Shown piece by piece: positions 17,582 to 26,279 of a DNA stretch of 64,000 bases; the first letter of the stretch is position 1; every line of letters begins with the position of its first letter. The notes under the pieces are model-generated. The model saw only the letters and a program-made list of their open reading frames with translations, did no database searches and was not told the origin of the DNA. The DNA is taken from the NCBI GenBank assembly GCA_002418705.1, contig DIEQ01000134.1, positions 1 to 64,000 of the forward strand, given 5' to 3'. Both the position numbers and the translations under genes were made by a program. The DNA is from Mageeibacillus sp. UBA5770 (lineage in GTDB: Bacteria; Bacillota_A; Clostridia; Saccharofermentanales; Saccharofermentanaceae).

Positions 17582-19292
17582 GTTTGGTCTCCTCTTCGCA
17601 GAGCCGGATACACAGTGTGCTCCAGATTGTTATTTTAGGGATGATTACCCGGGCCTGATTCCCTCTGTCCGTTTTTTCGATTGTATAAGGGAGTTCTGTC
17701 GGAACTCCCATGTTTTCATCAGGGGAGGCTAGAAACACGGATTCAACGGGTCGGTCGAGCTGCACGCGGATTTCTACTTCTGTCTGGGAGACCGGCGTAT
17801 CTTTTCCGGTATTCCAGAAGTCATCCCGGCACCCGCACAGGTTCACCATGCTGATAACCTTCATACTGCGGTTCTCCCGGATAGTAAGCCAGATTTTATC
17901 CGGTTCACCGTATGCGCTCCATTCTTTACCGACGCAAGCGTACTCGGTATTATCCCAGCCGATGTGGGTCATGGAAACATCCCTTAAAGTTTCGTCATAC
18001 AGGATGTTCATGTAACGCACAATGAAGTCATAGTAGCTGCGCATTCTTCTGACCTGCGATTCACTTAGGAAAGAATGGTCGACATAATAGCCTTGTGTCA
18101 GGACTCCGTTTTCTTCGCCGAGAAGAAGATGGTAAGCACCGTTTGACGCTATTGCGGCCGTCAGGATAAAGGCAGAATTCTCTGCCCTTTCAGGCGAATC
18201 TTTTCGAAAGGGTTCAAGATATGCTGCAAGAATCACGGGCTTGGGAACCGAAGCCGAGGCTTTTGCATCAGCTATGATCTGCTTTAGATGCGAATATCGG
18301 TCATACGGCGACCAGACTTCAATATAGATCGCCTCCTGCGGAGAATCCGCGACCGACCTGACAGGCCAGTTTCCGACGTTGTTAAAGATAAGTCTGGCAT
18401 CGCTGCGCACTTCGGACAGTGATGCCCTGGCATCCTCAATCAGTTTTGGGTACTGATCCTCCATGTATAGAATCTCATTTGTTCCGCCGTACCTGGACAC
18501 GGCGGTCTTGGGAAAGCCATATGTATCCATATGGATGCCGTCAAAGCCGATCTCAGATAAGGCGAGGCGGTACTGGTCGATGATATGGTCATGCCATGGA
18601 CATCTGCGGCTGATATTCATTATGTAAAAGGCATCGATAAAGACAAGCGGGTCTCCGGCACCGGTATACAGGCCCCAGTCCGGATGCTGTTCGTAGAATT
18701 GCTTTGATGCAGCGTAGACCGCACCGTAACCTATGGACTTCATGCCAAAGCCCCGGCAGGCTTTGATCTTACTCCTGACGGTATTGACATCTACCCGCCG
18801 CCCCATCATGTCTTCATAGACATCGGTCGGAGCAAGAAAATGATCATGACGGTATGACCAGTCATAATACTGAACCATATTGATGTGAAATTTACGCAGG
18901 CTTTCAACATCCCTGCTGTTTTCTGAATCGGGTGTATCGAAGTCGCTCAGAAAGCCATAGCGTATCGCACGGCTGCTGTCTGACACAACATCAAAGGCCG
19001 TCGAGAATGTTTGAACACAATTGTCACCCTGAAAGACCGAGACATCCGCACCGAATCCCCCGAATTCCGTATTAATTCCGGGAATGGAAAAAACAAATCT
19101 TCTGTCTTTGATTTCAGCAGATGTCAGAATCTTCTCGTACAGTGACATCAGCCTCTCAGCATTTGTTACCTTGAGGATGGCCCTGTATCCTGTGCTTTTT
19201 GTATCGCCGTACTCTGAATCGAGCTCCGCTATGACGGTAACAGGTTCACCCGTAAGGTACTGGGCCTTTTCGGGATATAAGTCAATAATCAT
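17571..19292 (-). CDS. GH66 dextranase-type glycoside hydrolase, apparently cytoplasmic
   Basis: 573 residues. Residues 1-105 are an Ig-like N-terminal domain, then a barrel with the GH66 hallmarks: KFHINMVQYYDWSYRHD (about 134-150), the nucleophile D256 in GFDGIHMDTYG and the acid/base E325 in AIYIEVW; the 69-residue spacing matches known GH66 enzymes. A C-terminal beta domain follows. There is no CBM35 insertion of the cyclo-isomaltooligosaccharide synthase type, so hydrolysis of internal alpha-1,6-glucosidic bonds is likeliest. Known GH66 dextranases are mostly exported, but this one has no signal peptide: it starts MIIDLYPEKAQY right after GGAGG at 19300. It would act on imported isomalto-oligosaccharides. 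It overlaps the downstream glycosidase and lies 20 bases after the ABC permease. Confidence 0.9.
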   Translation of the reverse strand: MIIDLYPEKAQYLTGEPVTVIAELDSEYGDTKSTGYRAILKVTNAERLMSLYEKILTSAEIKDRRFVFSIPGINTEFGGFGADVSVFQGDNCVQTFSTAFDVVSDSSRAIRYGFLSDFDTPDSENSRDVESLRKFHINMVQYYDWSYRHDHFLAPTDVYEDMMGRRVDVNTVRSKIKACRGFGMKSIGYGAVYAASKQFYEQHPDWGLYTGAGDPLVFIDAFYIMNISRRCPWHDHIIDQYRLALSEIGFDGIHMDTYGFPKTAVSRYGGTNEILYMEDQYPKLIEDARASLSEVRSDARLIFNNVGNWPVRSVADSPQEAIYIEVWSPYDRYSHLKQIIADAKASASVPKPVILAAYLEPFRKDSPERAENSAFILTAAIASNGAYHLLLGEENGVLTQGYYVDHSFLSESQVRRMRSYYDFIVRYMNILYDETLRDVSMTHIGWDNTEYACVGKEWSAYGEPDKIWLTIRENRSMKVISMVNLCGCRDDFWNTGKDTPVSQTEVEIRVQLDRPVESVFLASPDENMGVPTELPYTIEKTDRGNQARVIIPKITIWSTLCIRLCEEETKHAP

Positions 19293-19312
19293 AAATTACC
19301 TCCATAGTATGG

Positions 19313-20137
19313 TCAGCCTTTAAGCGCACCGGCCGTCAGGCCTTTCATCAGCTGCTTCTGCATGAACAGGAAAGCGATCACTACGGGAATCACTGCGATA
19401 ACGGCTGTCGCTGCCATGAGGTGCCATTTGGCCCCGGCAAACTGCTGAAAAAAGACCGACATGGCCTGCGGGATATTCTGTTTCTTTCTTTCCTGCAGGA
19501 AAAACACCGCCTGGGCATAGTTGTTCCATATTCCGAATCCGTTGAGAATGACAACGGCTGATATACATGGTTTTAAAAGCGGAAATGTAATTCTCCAGAA
19601 GGCTGAAAACCACGAGCACCCGTCGATGATTGCAGACTCCTCAATCTCCTTCGGCAAAGACCGTATGAATCCTGTAAAGATAAAAGTAGCGGCCGGAAGC
19701 GCGAGAGTTGCGCATACCAGGGACATCCCCCACAGTGTGTTGATTGCATTGATCTGGCGCATCAGAGTATAAAGAGGCACTGTGTTAATGATGCCGGGGA
19801 TCATCATGCAGCCAAGAAAGATGACAAACACCATCCTGTTGAACCTGCCTGCGAACCTTGCGATGGCATACCCTGCCATCCCTCCGAGAGCCAGAATAAT
19901 CAGAAGTGAAAATACTGTGATTACGGCTGAATTGATAATCGCTGTACCAATCTGGGACTGCTGCCATGCCGTAAGATAGTTTGTAAAAAAGAACTCCGGC
20001 ACAAACATGTTTCCCTCGTAGAACACACGTGTGGGTGTGTTAAGCGATAATACGGTAAGTATATAAAACGGAATCAGGCACAGCCCGCAAATAAGGAGGA
20101 CTGCCAGGATCTTTAGCGTTTTTACTGCGTTTTTCAT
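19313..20137 (-). CDS. CUT1 sugar ABC transporter permease (MalG/LacG-like)
   Basis: About 274 residues from the ATG at 20137, which follows AGGAG; an upstream in-frame extension overlaps the previous permease and lacks a ribosome site. Six hydrophobic segments and the EAA loop SLPKEIEESAIIDGCSW identify a binding-protein-dependent permease of the carbohydrate uptake CUT1 group. It pairs with the permease 11 bases upstream. No ATPase gene is present in the operon, so a shared MsmK-type ATPase encoded elsewhere must energise the transporter. Confidence 0.93.
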   Translation of the reverse strand: MKNAVKTLKILAVLLICGLCLIPFYILTVLSLNTPTRVFYEGNMFVPEFFFTNYLTAWQQSQIGTAIINSAVITVFSLLIILALGGMAGYAIARFAGRFNRMVFVIFLGCMMIPGIINTVPLYTLMRQINAINTLWGMSLVCATLALPAATFIFTGFIRSLPKEIEESAIIDGCSWFSAFWRITFPLLKPCISAVVILNGFGIWNNYAQAVFFLQERKKQNIPQAMSVFFQQFAGAKWHLMAATAVIAVIPVVIAFLFMQKQLMKGLTAGALKG

Positions 20138-20148
20138 TTGTAAGACTC

Positions 20149-21015
20149 CTAATCCTTTGATTTCGTCAGTCGCATGGAGACAATAACCGGGACAAGAATA
20201 ATTATGAAAAGAATCAGCGCGACCGCTGTCGAATATCCCGTCTTGCTGCCATAACACATACGCATAATGTAAATGCTAAGGGTTTCCGTGGAGTACCCCG
20301 GTCCGCCATTGGTTAATGACATGACGATGTCAAAAACAGACAGGGATCCTATGATGTTCGTGACTATGTTGATGCGGATCGACGGCATAAGCAGCGGAAG
20401 CGTTACATAGCGGAAGATCTGCCAGGTTCCTGCACCGTCAATTTTTGCCGACTCATAAAGCTCTTCCGATATCGACTGAAGTCCGGCCAGATATATGACC
20501 ATGGTCATTCCCGCATACTGCCATACATTAACCAGGACCAGAACCATCATGGCGTAAGAATATTTCCCCATCCAGTTTCCAAGAAGTGATGACATTCCGA
20601 TCAGGTCGAGCGCATGGTACAGGAATCCGCGCTCAGGCTGGAGCAGGAAGTACCAGATGTATCCCATAATCAGGGGGCTGATAATTGCGGGCAGATAGAT
20701 TATGCCTCTGGCAAATCCCTTGCCCTTGAATTCACCGTTCATAAGAAGGGCGTAGATCAGACCAGCTATATTAAGGAGCGGCGCACTGAAAACGGCAAAC
20801 AGAATTGTGGTTTTGATGTCGCTTATCGCCCTGCTGTCCGAAAAGAAATCGATGAAATTCTTAAATCCGATGAACTTTGCCGGACTTAGTCCATCCCAGT
20901 CGGTAAGGCTCATCTGCACGCCTCTTGTAAGCGGATAGATAAAGAAGAGTGCAAACAAGAGAAATGCAGGTACGGCCATAAAAGTATGAAGACCCATTCG
21001 TTTAATTTTTATCAT
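20149..21015 (-). CDS. CUT1 sugar ABC transporter permease (MalF/LacF-like)
   Basis: About 288 residues from the ATG at 21015, preceded by AGGGG; the longer frame upstream reads into the gap. Six membrane segments, the typical FLLFALFFIYPL first segment with LTDWDGLSP after it, and the EAA loop SISEELYESAKIDGAGTW. It forms the heterodimeric channel with the downstream permease and works with the lipoprotein encoded 72 bases upstream. Substrate inferred from the locus: isomalto-oligosaccharides or related alpha-1,6 sugars. Confidence 0.93.
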   Translation of the reverse strand: MIKIKRMGLHTFMAVPAFLLFALFFIYPLTRGVQMSLTDWDGLSPAKFIGFKNFIDFFSDSRAISDIKTTILFAVFSAPLLNIAGLIYALLMNGEFKGKGFARGIIYLPAIISPLIMGYIWYFLLQPERGFLYHALDLIGMSSLLGNWMGKYSYAMMVLVLVNVWQYAGMTMVIYLAGLQSISEELYESAKIDGAGTWQIFRYVTLPLLMPSIRINIVTNIIGSLSVFDIVMSLTNGGPGYSTETLSIYIMRMCYGSKTGYSTAVALILFIIILVPVIVSMRLTKSKD

Positions 21016-21087
21016 GATATCCCCTGCCAATCCGGGAAAATACAAGGGCATCCCGTTGAGATGCCCCCGTACCCTGCCAAAATGTGA

Positions 21088-22437
21088 TTAAGAAGCCATT
21101 CCTGCGTCCCATGCTGCCTTGTATGCTTCCGCAAAGGTTGCTGCCGTGTATTTGCCGGTTAACAGATCCTGAACCATACGTCCGGCGTCATCACCTGTAA
21201 ATCCTGCGGGCTTTTCATTTGTAAATCCGATATTAACAGCTGTCGCGAGGGCATTGCTGACCTCTGTAACAATCGCTTCGGGTGCCCACTGGGCGTCAAC
21301 ATCCGTAAATCCGCTTGGTGCCCCGAGTGCTTCACTGTATCTTTTCTGATTCTCTGCCGAGAACAGGAAGTTTAAGAATTCTTTGCATTCTTCGGGATTT
21401 GGGGTCTCAGACGATATGCTGTATCCTGAGTCTTCAGCACACAGTACTACCGGCTTGCCGTCCGGCATATAGGCCGGATATGGTGCAAAGCCGATTTGTC
21501 CGGCCATATCGGGATTAGCGGCCAGGAGACCTGACAGGACCCACATGCCGTTGCTGAGCATGGCTGCTTTACCGGTGGCGAAATCCTGTACACAGTTGTC
21601 ACTTGTTGCAGTAAGTACATCAGAATTGATGAGGCCCTTTTCCCTGAGATCAAGAAGGTTCTGTGCAAAGACTGCCATGCTGCCGTCAGCAGCACCAAAA
21701 TCCAGAATCGCCTGGTCATTGGCAAGCATTGCTGTCTTGGTCTCAAGTGTTCCATACTTCTGCTTCAGATAACCGTGAGGTATGAATTCAACAAGATGTC
21801 CCAGATGCCATGCTTCACTTCCGAAAATAAACCAGGGGGTTACGTCAGGCTTTTTATCCTTGATAGTCTGCAGATTAGCCGTAAACTGATCCCAGGTGGT
21901 TGCTGTCTCAAGTCCAAGTTCTTCAAAAATCGCCTTGTTATAGAAGAAACCGGCCATCGTCATGTTCGTTGCAATACGGTACTGCTTTCCTGAATTGATG
22001 TCCGTACAGTTGACTTTCATCGAAGGAATCAGCCGATCCCAGATCGCGCTCTCACCGGAAAGGTCAAGATACTTGCCCTGATCCGCATATTCCTGCTCAT
22101 ATGTTGTCATAATATCCGGAACATCGCCTGATGCAAATTTAATCTTAATAACGTTGCTTGCATCCTTCTGGTATTCCTGGACGACGGTTATTCTGTCCTG
22201 AGACGCATTGAATTCATTAATGATCTCATTCATTACATCGATCGTCTCAACCTTGCCGGTGAAAAATGTAAGAGTGACTTTTCCTGTTTTTGCTTCCGCT
22301 GTCGTCTCTGAGGCAGCGGCTGTGCTGTCGGGGGCCGTACTGCCCGCTGTCGTGCTTTCTGTTGCTTTACCGCTGCACGCTGTTACCATTCCAGCAAGAA
22401 GAACCACGCTCAATAACAATGACATTACCCGTTTCAT
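21088..22437 (-). CDS. Sugar-binding lipoprotein of CUT1 ABC transporter
   Basis: 449 residues. Lipoprotein signal with lipobox V18-T-A-C21 and a short Thr/Ser/Ala-rich tether, then an extracellular solute-binding fold (VTLFFTGKVET ... FASGDVPDIMTTYEQEYADQGKYLDL, NGMWVLSG). It captures the sugar outside and delivers it to the two permeases. The start follows AAGGAGG. It is the first gene of the minus-strand operon (binding protein, two permeases, GH66, six-hairpin glycosidase) and is divergent from the sensor kinase gene, whose response regulator probably activates it. Confidence 0.93.
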   Translation of the reverse strand: MKRVMSLLLSVVLLAGMVTACSGKATESTTAGSTAPDSTAAASETTAEAKTGKVTLTFFTGKVETIDVMNEIINEFNASQDRITVVQEYQKDASNVIKIKFASGDVPDIMTTYEQEYADQGKYLDLSGESAIWDRLIPSMKVNCTDINSGKQYRIATNMTMAGFFYNKAIFEELGLETATTWDQFTANLQTIKDKKPDVTPWFIFGSEAWHLGHLVEFIPHGYLKQKYGTLETKTAMLANDQAILDFGAADGSMAVFAQNLLDLREKGLINSDVLTATSDNCVQDFATGKAAMLSNGMWVLSGLLAANPDMAGQIGFAPYPAYMPDGKPVVLCAEDSGYSISSETPNPEECKEFLNFLFSAENQKRYSEALGAPSGFTDVDAQWAPEAIVTEVSNALATAVNIGFTNEKPAGFTGDDAGRMVQDLLTGKYTAATFAEAYKAAWDAGMAS

Positions 22438-22484
22438 AAGTTATCCTCCTTCAATTTCTCAGGCTTTCTTTGCCTTACGGTTTT

Positions 22485-22507
22485 ATTGTATGCCTACCTG
22501 CCGAAGA
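22485..22507 (-). promoter_or_regulatory. Candidate promoter for the binding-protein operon
   Basis: On the minus strand TACAAT (22485-22490) reads into the binding-protein gene. The corresponding -35 (around 22508) is poor, as is common where an AraC-type activator helps polymerase. The 177-base gap shared with the divergent sensor kinase gene is where the regulator at 24501 would bind, but I see no clear direct repeat. Confidence 0.35.
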
Positions 22508-22614
22508 TTTAAATTTTCATATTTTTAGATAAAAGTACGTATTTTTTCGATTCGTTCTTATGCTAATTGCACAGATGCATCCAAGCTATATAATGAATAC
22601 AGGAGGAAATCAAC

Positions 22615-24495
22615 TTGAAGAAGAATACGTTTATCGCCTGGCCAAACTGGAGCCTGAAGAAGAAGCTGCTCGCTTTTACCTCCATCCTGATCCTGCTGTC
22701 GGTAACGGTTGTTTCCATACTGACCTACAGCCGCTACACAACCTATTTTACACAGCAGAGCACGCGGCAGACTGAACAGATAATTGAGCAGATCGGAATC
22801 AATCTTGATACCTACATGGATGAATTATTCCGGCTCAGCGTTTCTCCTTATTATAACAGTGAGATTATGGCTGCGCTTGAAACAGATGCGCAGACTGACC
22901 TCGAAAAACTGACCAAACGCAGGATGATTGAGAATTTTCTCGGCGGAGTCATGACTCTCCCCAGAAATGATATCCTCCGTGTTTATATCGTTACGGAGGA
23001 CGGCGCATACTCCAGCAACCGGACAACCTATGATATTGACAGCGCTGTTGACAATACCGGTTCCGACTGGTACCTGCGTGCGGTTGAAACAAGTGATCCG
23101 ATCTTTCTTCCCGTCCATACAGAATCAGGCTTCAGGGAAGACAACATACAGATATTTTCTATAGTCCTTCGCCTGAGAAGCACTCGTGACAATTCCAAAA
23201 TCCTGGGTGTCATCAAAGTCGACGCGAATTATTCAGGCATCAAGTCAATCTGCGACAAGATTATGATCCGGGAAGGCAGTGCGCTGTTCGTAACCGATAC
23301 AGGTAAAAATATCGTTTACAAGAACAGCCGCTTAGGTTTTGAAACTGACAGCGGTGTGTTTTTTGACGCTCCAATTCCGGAAGAAAACAACAGCATCACG
23401 ATGAAATCCGGTGCAGATAAATACATCGTAAGTTCACAGCCCATGACCACGACAGACTGGCGGATTGTGGAAGTCAACTCGGTTTCAGCATTGAATCAGT
23501 ACTTTACCTCGACCCGGAACGCCGCATTCTTTCTGGCGCTGCTATGCGCAATGCTTGCCGTATTCATCTCAATCTTTTTCGTTAACAGCTTTCTTCGCCC
23601 GCTGTTTCAGATTGTGAATCTGATGAGGCAAGTCCAGGAAGGCAATCTTAAGACACGTTATGATATAAAGAATCACGATGAAATCGGCTATCTCGGCGAA
23701 TCTTTCAACCAGATGATTGACAGGATCGACAGCATGATGGAGCGAAATACGCAGCTTATCAAAGAGGTATACGAAGTGAAGTACCTGCAAAAAGAGGCAC
23801 AGTATAATGCGCTCTGCAGTCAGATCAAACCCCATTTCCTATACAATACGCTTAACACAATAAGTCTTCTGATAAAATGCAATGAGCCGCAGAAAGCAGT
23901 TGAAGACATAGGCAAACTCTCATTTCTCCTCCGCGGGATCATGAATATCGATAAAGAAATACCTGTAAGCGAGGAACTCAAGATAGTTGATGCATATTTA
24001 AGCCTCCAGAAGAGCCGGTACGGCAAGAACCTTCAATACGAAATTGACATCGACGAATCCTTCAGCAGTTATCTTCTTCCTGCACTGACACTTCAGCCGA
24101 TTGTCGAAAACGCCGTCATTCACGGATGCGAAGCAACACGCGGCGAGTCACTGATACGTCTTTACAGTTCAACAGACAGTGAAAGCCTCTACTTCCATGT
24201 AACAGATAACGGCGGCGGAATATCACCGGAAAAACTCGTTGAAATTAAGACAAAACTAGCCGAGTGCCAAAAAATCGAAAGCACCGGAAATGGTACGTCA
24301 GGCAACGCTGCATCAGGGAATGGCGCTTCCGGGATTATGTCCCCGGTTACGTCCGGCAGCATCGGTCTCATTAACGTGAACCGGCGTATCAAGCTAAAAT
24401 ACGGCGAGCCCTATGGAATAAGCATCCAATCCGAAGCAGGACTCGGAACTCATGTCACCCTGCATCTTCCGCTTTTTTCTGAAGTAAGGAGTTGA
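22615..24495 (+). CDS. YesM-type sensor histidine kinase
   Basis: 626 residues from a TTG codon at 22615, placed by the strong AGGAGG seven bases ahead. Membrane segments at about 19-37 and 304-325 flank a 265-residue extracellular sensor region of Cache type; HAMP 326-375; the His_kinase domain has phospho-acceptor H407 in IKPHFLYNTLN; the ATPase has the N-box LQPIVENAVIHG and DNGGGI and, 50 residues later, GLINVNRR. A Gly/Asn/Ser/Ala-rich stretch (about 556-582) sits between these ATPase motifs, in the ATP-lid region. It pairs with the AraC-type regulator downstream and should sense the sugar of this locus, probably with the binding lipoprotein. Confidence 0.93.
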   Translation: MKKNTFIAWPNWSLKKKLLAFTSILILLSVTVVSILTYSRYTTYFTQQSTRQTEQIIEQIGINLDTYMDELFRLSVSPYYNSEIMAALETDAQTDLEKLTKRRMIENFLGGVMTLPRNDILRVYIVTEDGAYSSNRTTYDIDSAVDNTGSDWYLRAVETSDPIFLPVHTESGFREDNIQIFSIVLRLRSTRDNSKILGVIKVDANYSGIKSICDKIMIREGSALFVTDTGKNIVYKNSRLGFETDSGVFFDAPIPEENNSITMKSGADKYIVSSQPMTTTDWRIVEVNSVSALNQYFTSTRNAAFFLALLCAMLAVFISIFFVNSFLRPLFQIVNLMRQVQEGNLKTRYDIKNHDEIGYLGESFNQMIDRIDSMMERNTQLIKEVYEVKYLQKEAQYNALCSQIKPHFLYNTLNTISLLIKCNEPQKAVEDIGKLSFLLRGIMNIDKEIPVSEELKIVDAYLSLQKSRYGKNLQYEIDIDESFSSYLLPALTLQPIVENAVIHGCEATRGESLIRLYSSTDSESLYFHVTDNGGGISPEKLVEIKTKLAECQKIESTGNGTSGNAASGNGASGIMSPVTSGSIGLINVNRRIKLKYGEPYGISIQSEAGLGTHVTLHLPLFSEVRS

Positions 24496-24500
24496 GAGCA

Positions 24501-26114
24501 ATGTATACCGTGCTAATCGTAGATGATGAACCGCTCATGCGTAAATTCATGGCTGACAATCTTTCCCGGATTGACAGCCGTTGGGAAGTTTCCGGCCAGT
24601 CGGAAGACGGACTCCAGGCAGCAGCCTTAATGGAATCTCAGACTTTTGACCTCGTGATTACAGATATCAGAATGCCTGAAATGGACGGGCTGGCACTTGC
24701 ACGTCATATACAGAAAAAATATCCGTCCACGAAGGTAATTATTGTATCGGGATTTGACGAATTTCAATATGCCCAGGAAGCCGTCCGCTGCAATGTGCAC
24801 GATTACCTCCTGAAGCCGCTGATGGATGAAAATATCCTCGAAGCCCTCGACCGCGTTGCAATAAGCATTGAAAAGCAGCGCGCACTCGATGTAACCCTGA
24901 AAACAATGAGCAGCCTGCCGGAAAATTCTACAGAGGAACTGATTTCAAACTTCTTTTCGGCGCTTATTGAAGAAAAGCATGACACGGTCAAGACCCTGTA
25001 TCCTCTCATTCACGGGATGCAGATTGATATCATGGATGGGCTGGCCACCACTCTCGTATTGTCACTTGATGAATCAAGCATTTTCATGAGCAGGAAATCC
25101 ATTACAGACGTACCTATCTACAGGATGATTCTGCATCAGAAAGCCATTGAAATATCCAAAGGCGTGAAATATACGCCAATCTGTTACGACAAATATGACA
25201 ACACAGTCCTTCTGATTACCGGGGAAGATCCTGAGATGATTGCCGCCGGGTGTCTTAAGCTATTCAACGAAATATGCCGTCAGCTTGAAGGACAGTCCAA
25301 CAGCCGCCTGATCTGTGCTTACGGAGAACCGGTTGAAGATATTCTGCAGCTTCACACAGCCTACGAAACAGCATCAGAGTCGCTCAAGCTTTCACTTTCA
25401 GGCGTACCGTCACCGATATCACCCAACCGCTTTATTAGTCAGCGGCATTTTCTGCTCAGTCTCAGGGAGACGGTATCTGCCATCGATACGGATTTGATCA
25501 CCAGCGACACATCCCGCCTGTTCAATGACCTCGTCCACTATGCAGCTCTTATACCCGGGAGCCCGGACCTTGATAAAGTTCTTCGGTTTGGCCTTCACCT
25601 GATCAGGGAACTTACAGCCGAAAGTGATGTCCGAAAAGAGAAAATCGAGCAATCACTGCTGCCGATGATCCAACTCATGAACGCAAACGGAGAAGCACCT
25701 CTTACAGGCGGGAAAAACATAGCACTGCTGTATCAGTCAGCTGTACTCGCTCTCACCGAAGATGTATCAAATACCGCCGGAAAAGAATACGCAGTGCTGT
25801 CAGACAGGGCAAAGGAGTACATCTGCATGCACTATAATGAACCAATAAGCCTGGCTCTGGTTGCAGATGTCCTTGGCGTATCGGCAAGCTATCTTTGTGA
25901 TGTCTTCCACAAAAATATCGGCGAAACCTATTCCAAATTCCTTACCAGGATCAGGATGGAGCAGGCCGCCCTGCTTCTCAAAGCAAATCCTGATGAGAAA
26001 ATATATACGGTTTCCGAGCAGGTAGGGTTTATCAGCGTCATGCATTTCAACACGGTTTTTAAGCGGCATTTCAACATGACACCCAAAGAATTCCAACAGA
26101 AAAGAAAGCCGTAA
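24501..26114 (+). CDS. YesN-type response regulator with AraC DNA-binding domain
   Basis: About 537 residues. I prefer the ATG at 24501 (AAGGAG nine bases ahead) to the TTG at 24492 that overlaps the kinase stop. Receiver domain 1-125 with D8-D9, phospho-acceptor D55 in VITDIRMPEMDG and K in YLLKPL. A long central region of about 300 residues is unassigned, as usual in YesN proteins. The last 100 residues are an AraC/XylS helix-turn-helix pair (ISLALVADVLGVSASYL ... FISVMHFNTVFKRHFNMTP). It probably activates the divergent sugar ABC-GH66 operon. A terminator follows at 26191. Confidence 0.94.
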   Translation: MYTVLIVDDEPLMRKFMADNLSRIDSRWEVSGQSEDGLQAAALMESQTFDLVITDIRMPEMDGLALARHIQKKYPSTKVIIVSGFDEFQYAQEAVRCNVHDYLLKPLMDENILEALDRVAISIEKQRALDVTLKTMSSLPENSTEELISNFFSALIEEKHDTVKTLYPLIHGMQIDIMDGLATTLVLSLDESSIFMSRKSITDVPIYRMILHQKAIEISKGVKYTPICYDKYDNTVLLITGEDPEMIAAGCLKLFNEICRQLEGQSNSRLICAYGEPVEDILQLHTAYETASESLKLSLSGVPSPISPNRFISQRHFLLSLRETVSAIDTDLITSDTSRLFNDLVHYAALIPGSPDLDKVLRFGLHLIRELTAESDVRKEKIEQSLLPMIQLMNANGEAPLTGGKNIALLYQSAVLALTEDVSNTAGKEYAVLSDRAKEYICMHYNEPISLALVADVLGVSASYLCDVFHKNIGETYSKFLTRIRMEQAALLLKANPDEKIYTVSEQVGFISVMHFNTVFKRHFNMTPKEFQQKRKP

Positions 26115-26190
26115 TTTCCGGACATCTTCCGCCGGCACGCATCGTGACGAACTTCACTTCACGGTGAAATGCCGTGCGCAGCGGACTAAA

Positions 26191-26230
26191 AACGCCCTCC
26201 GCGGCTGATACCGCAAAGGGCGTTCTTTGT
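26191..26230. terminator. Intrinsic terminator after the two-component genes
   Basis: AACGCCCT (26191-26198) pairs with AGGGCGTT (26217-26224), with an inner GCGG/CCGC pairing and a CTTTGT tail. It can end the response-regulator transcript; the A-run on the left may also let it serve the convergent uracil permease gene. Confidence 0.8.
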
Positions 26231-26279
26231 GTGAAAATATCGAAACTACATGACAGTCACAGCATTCAGGACAGGCGGA

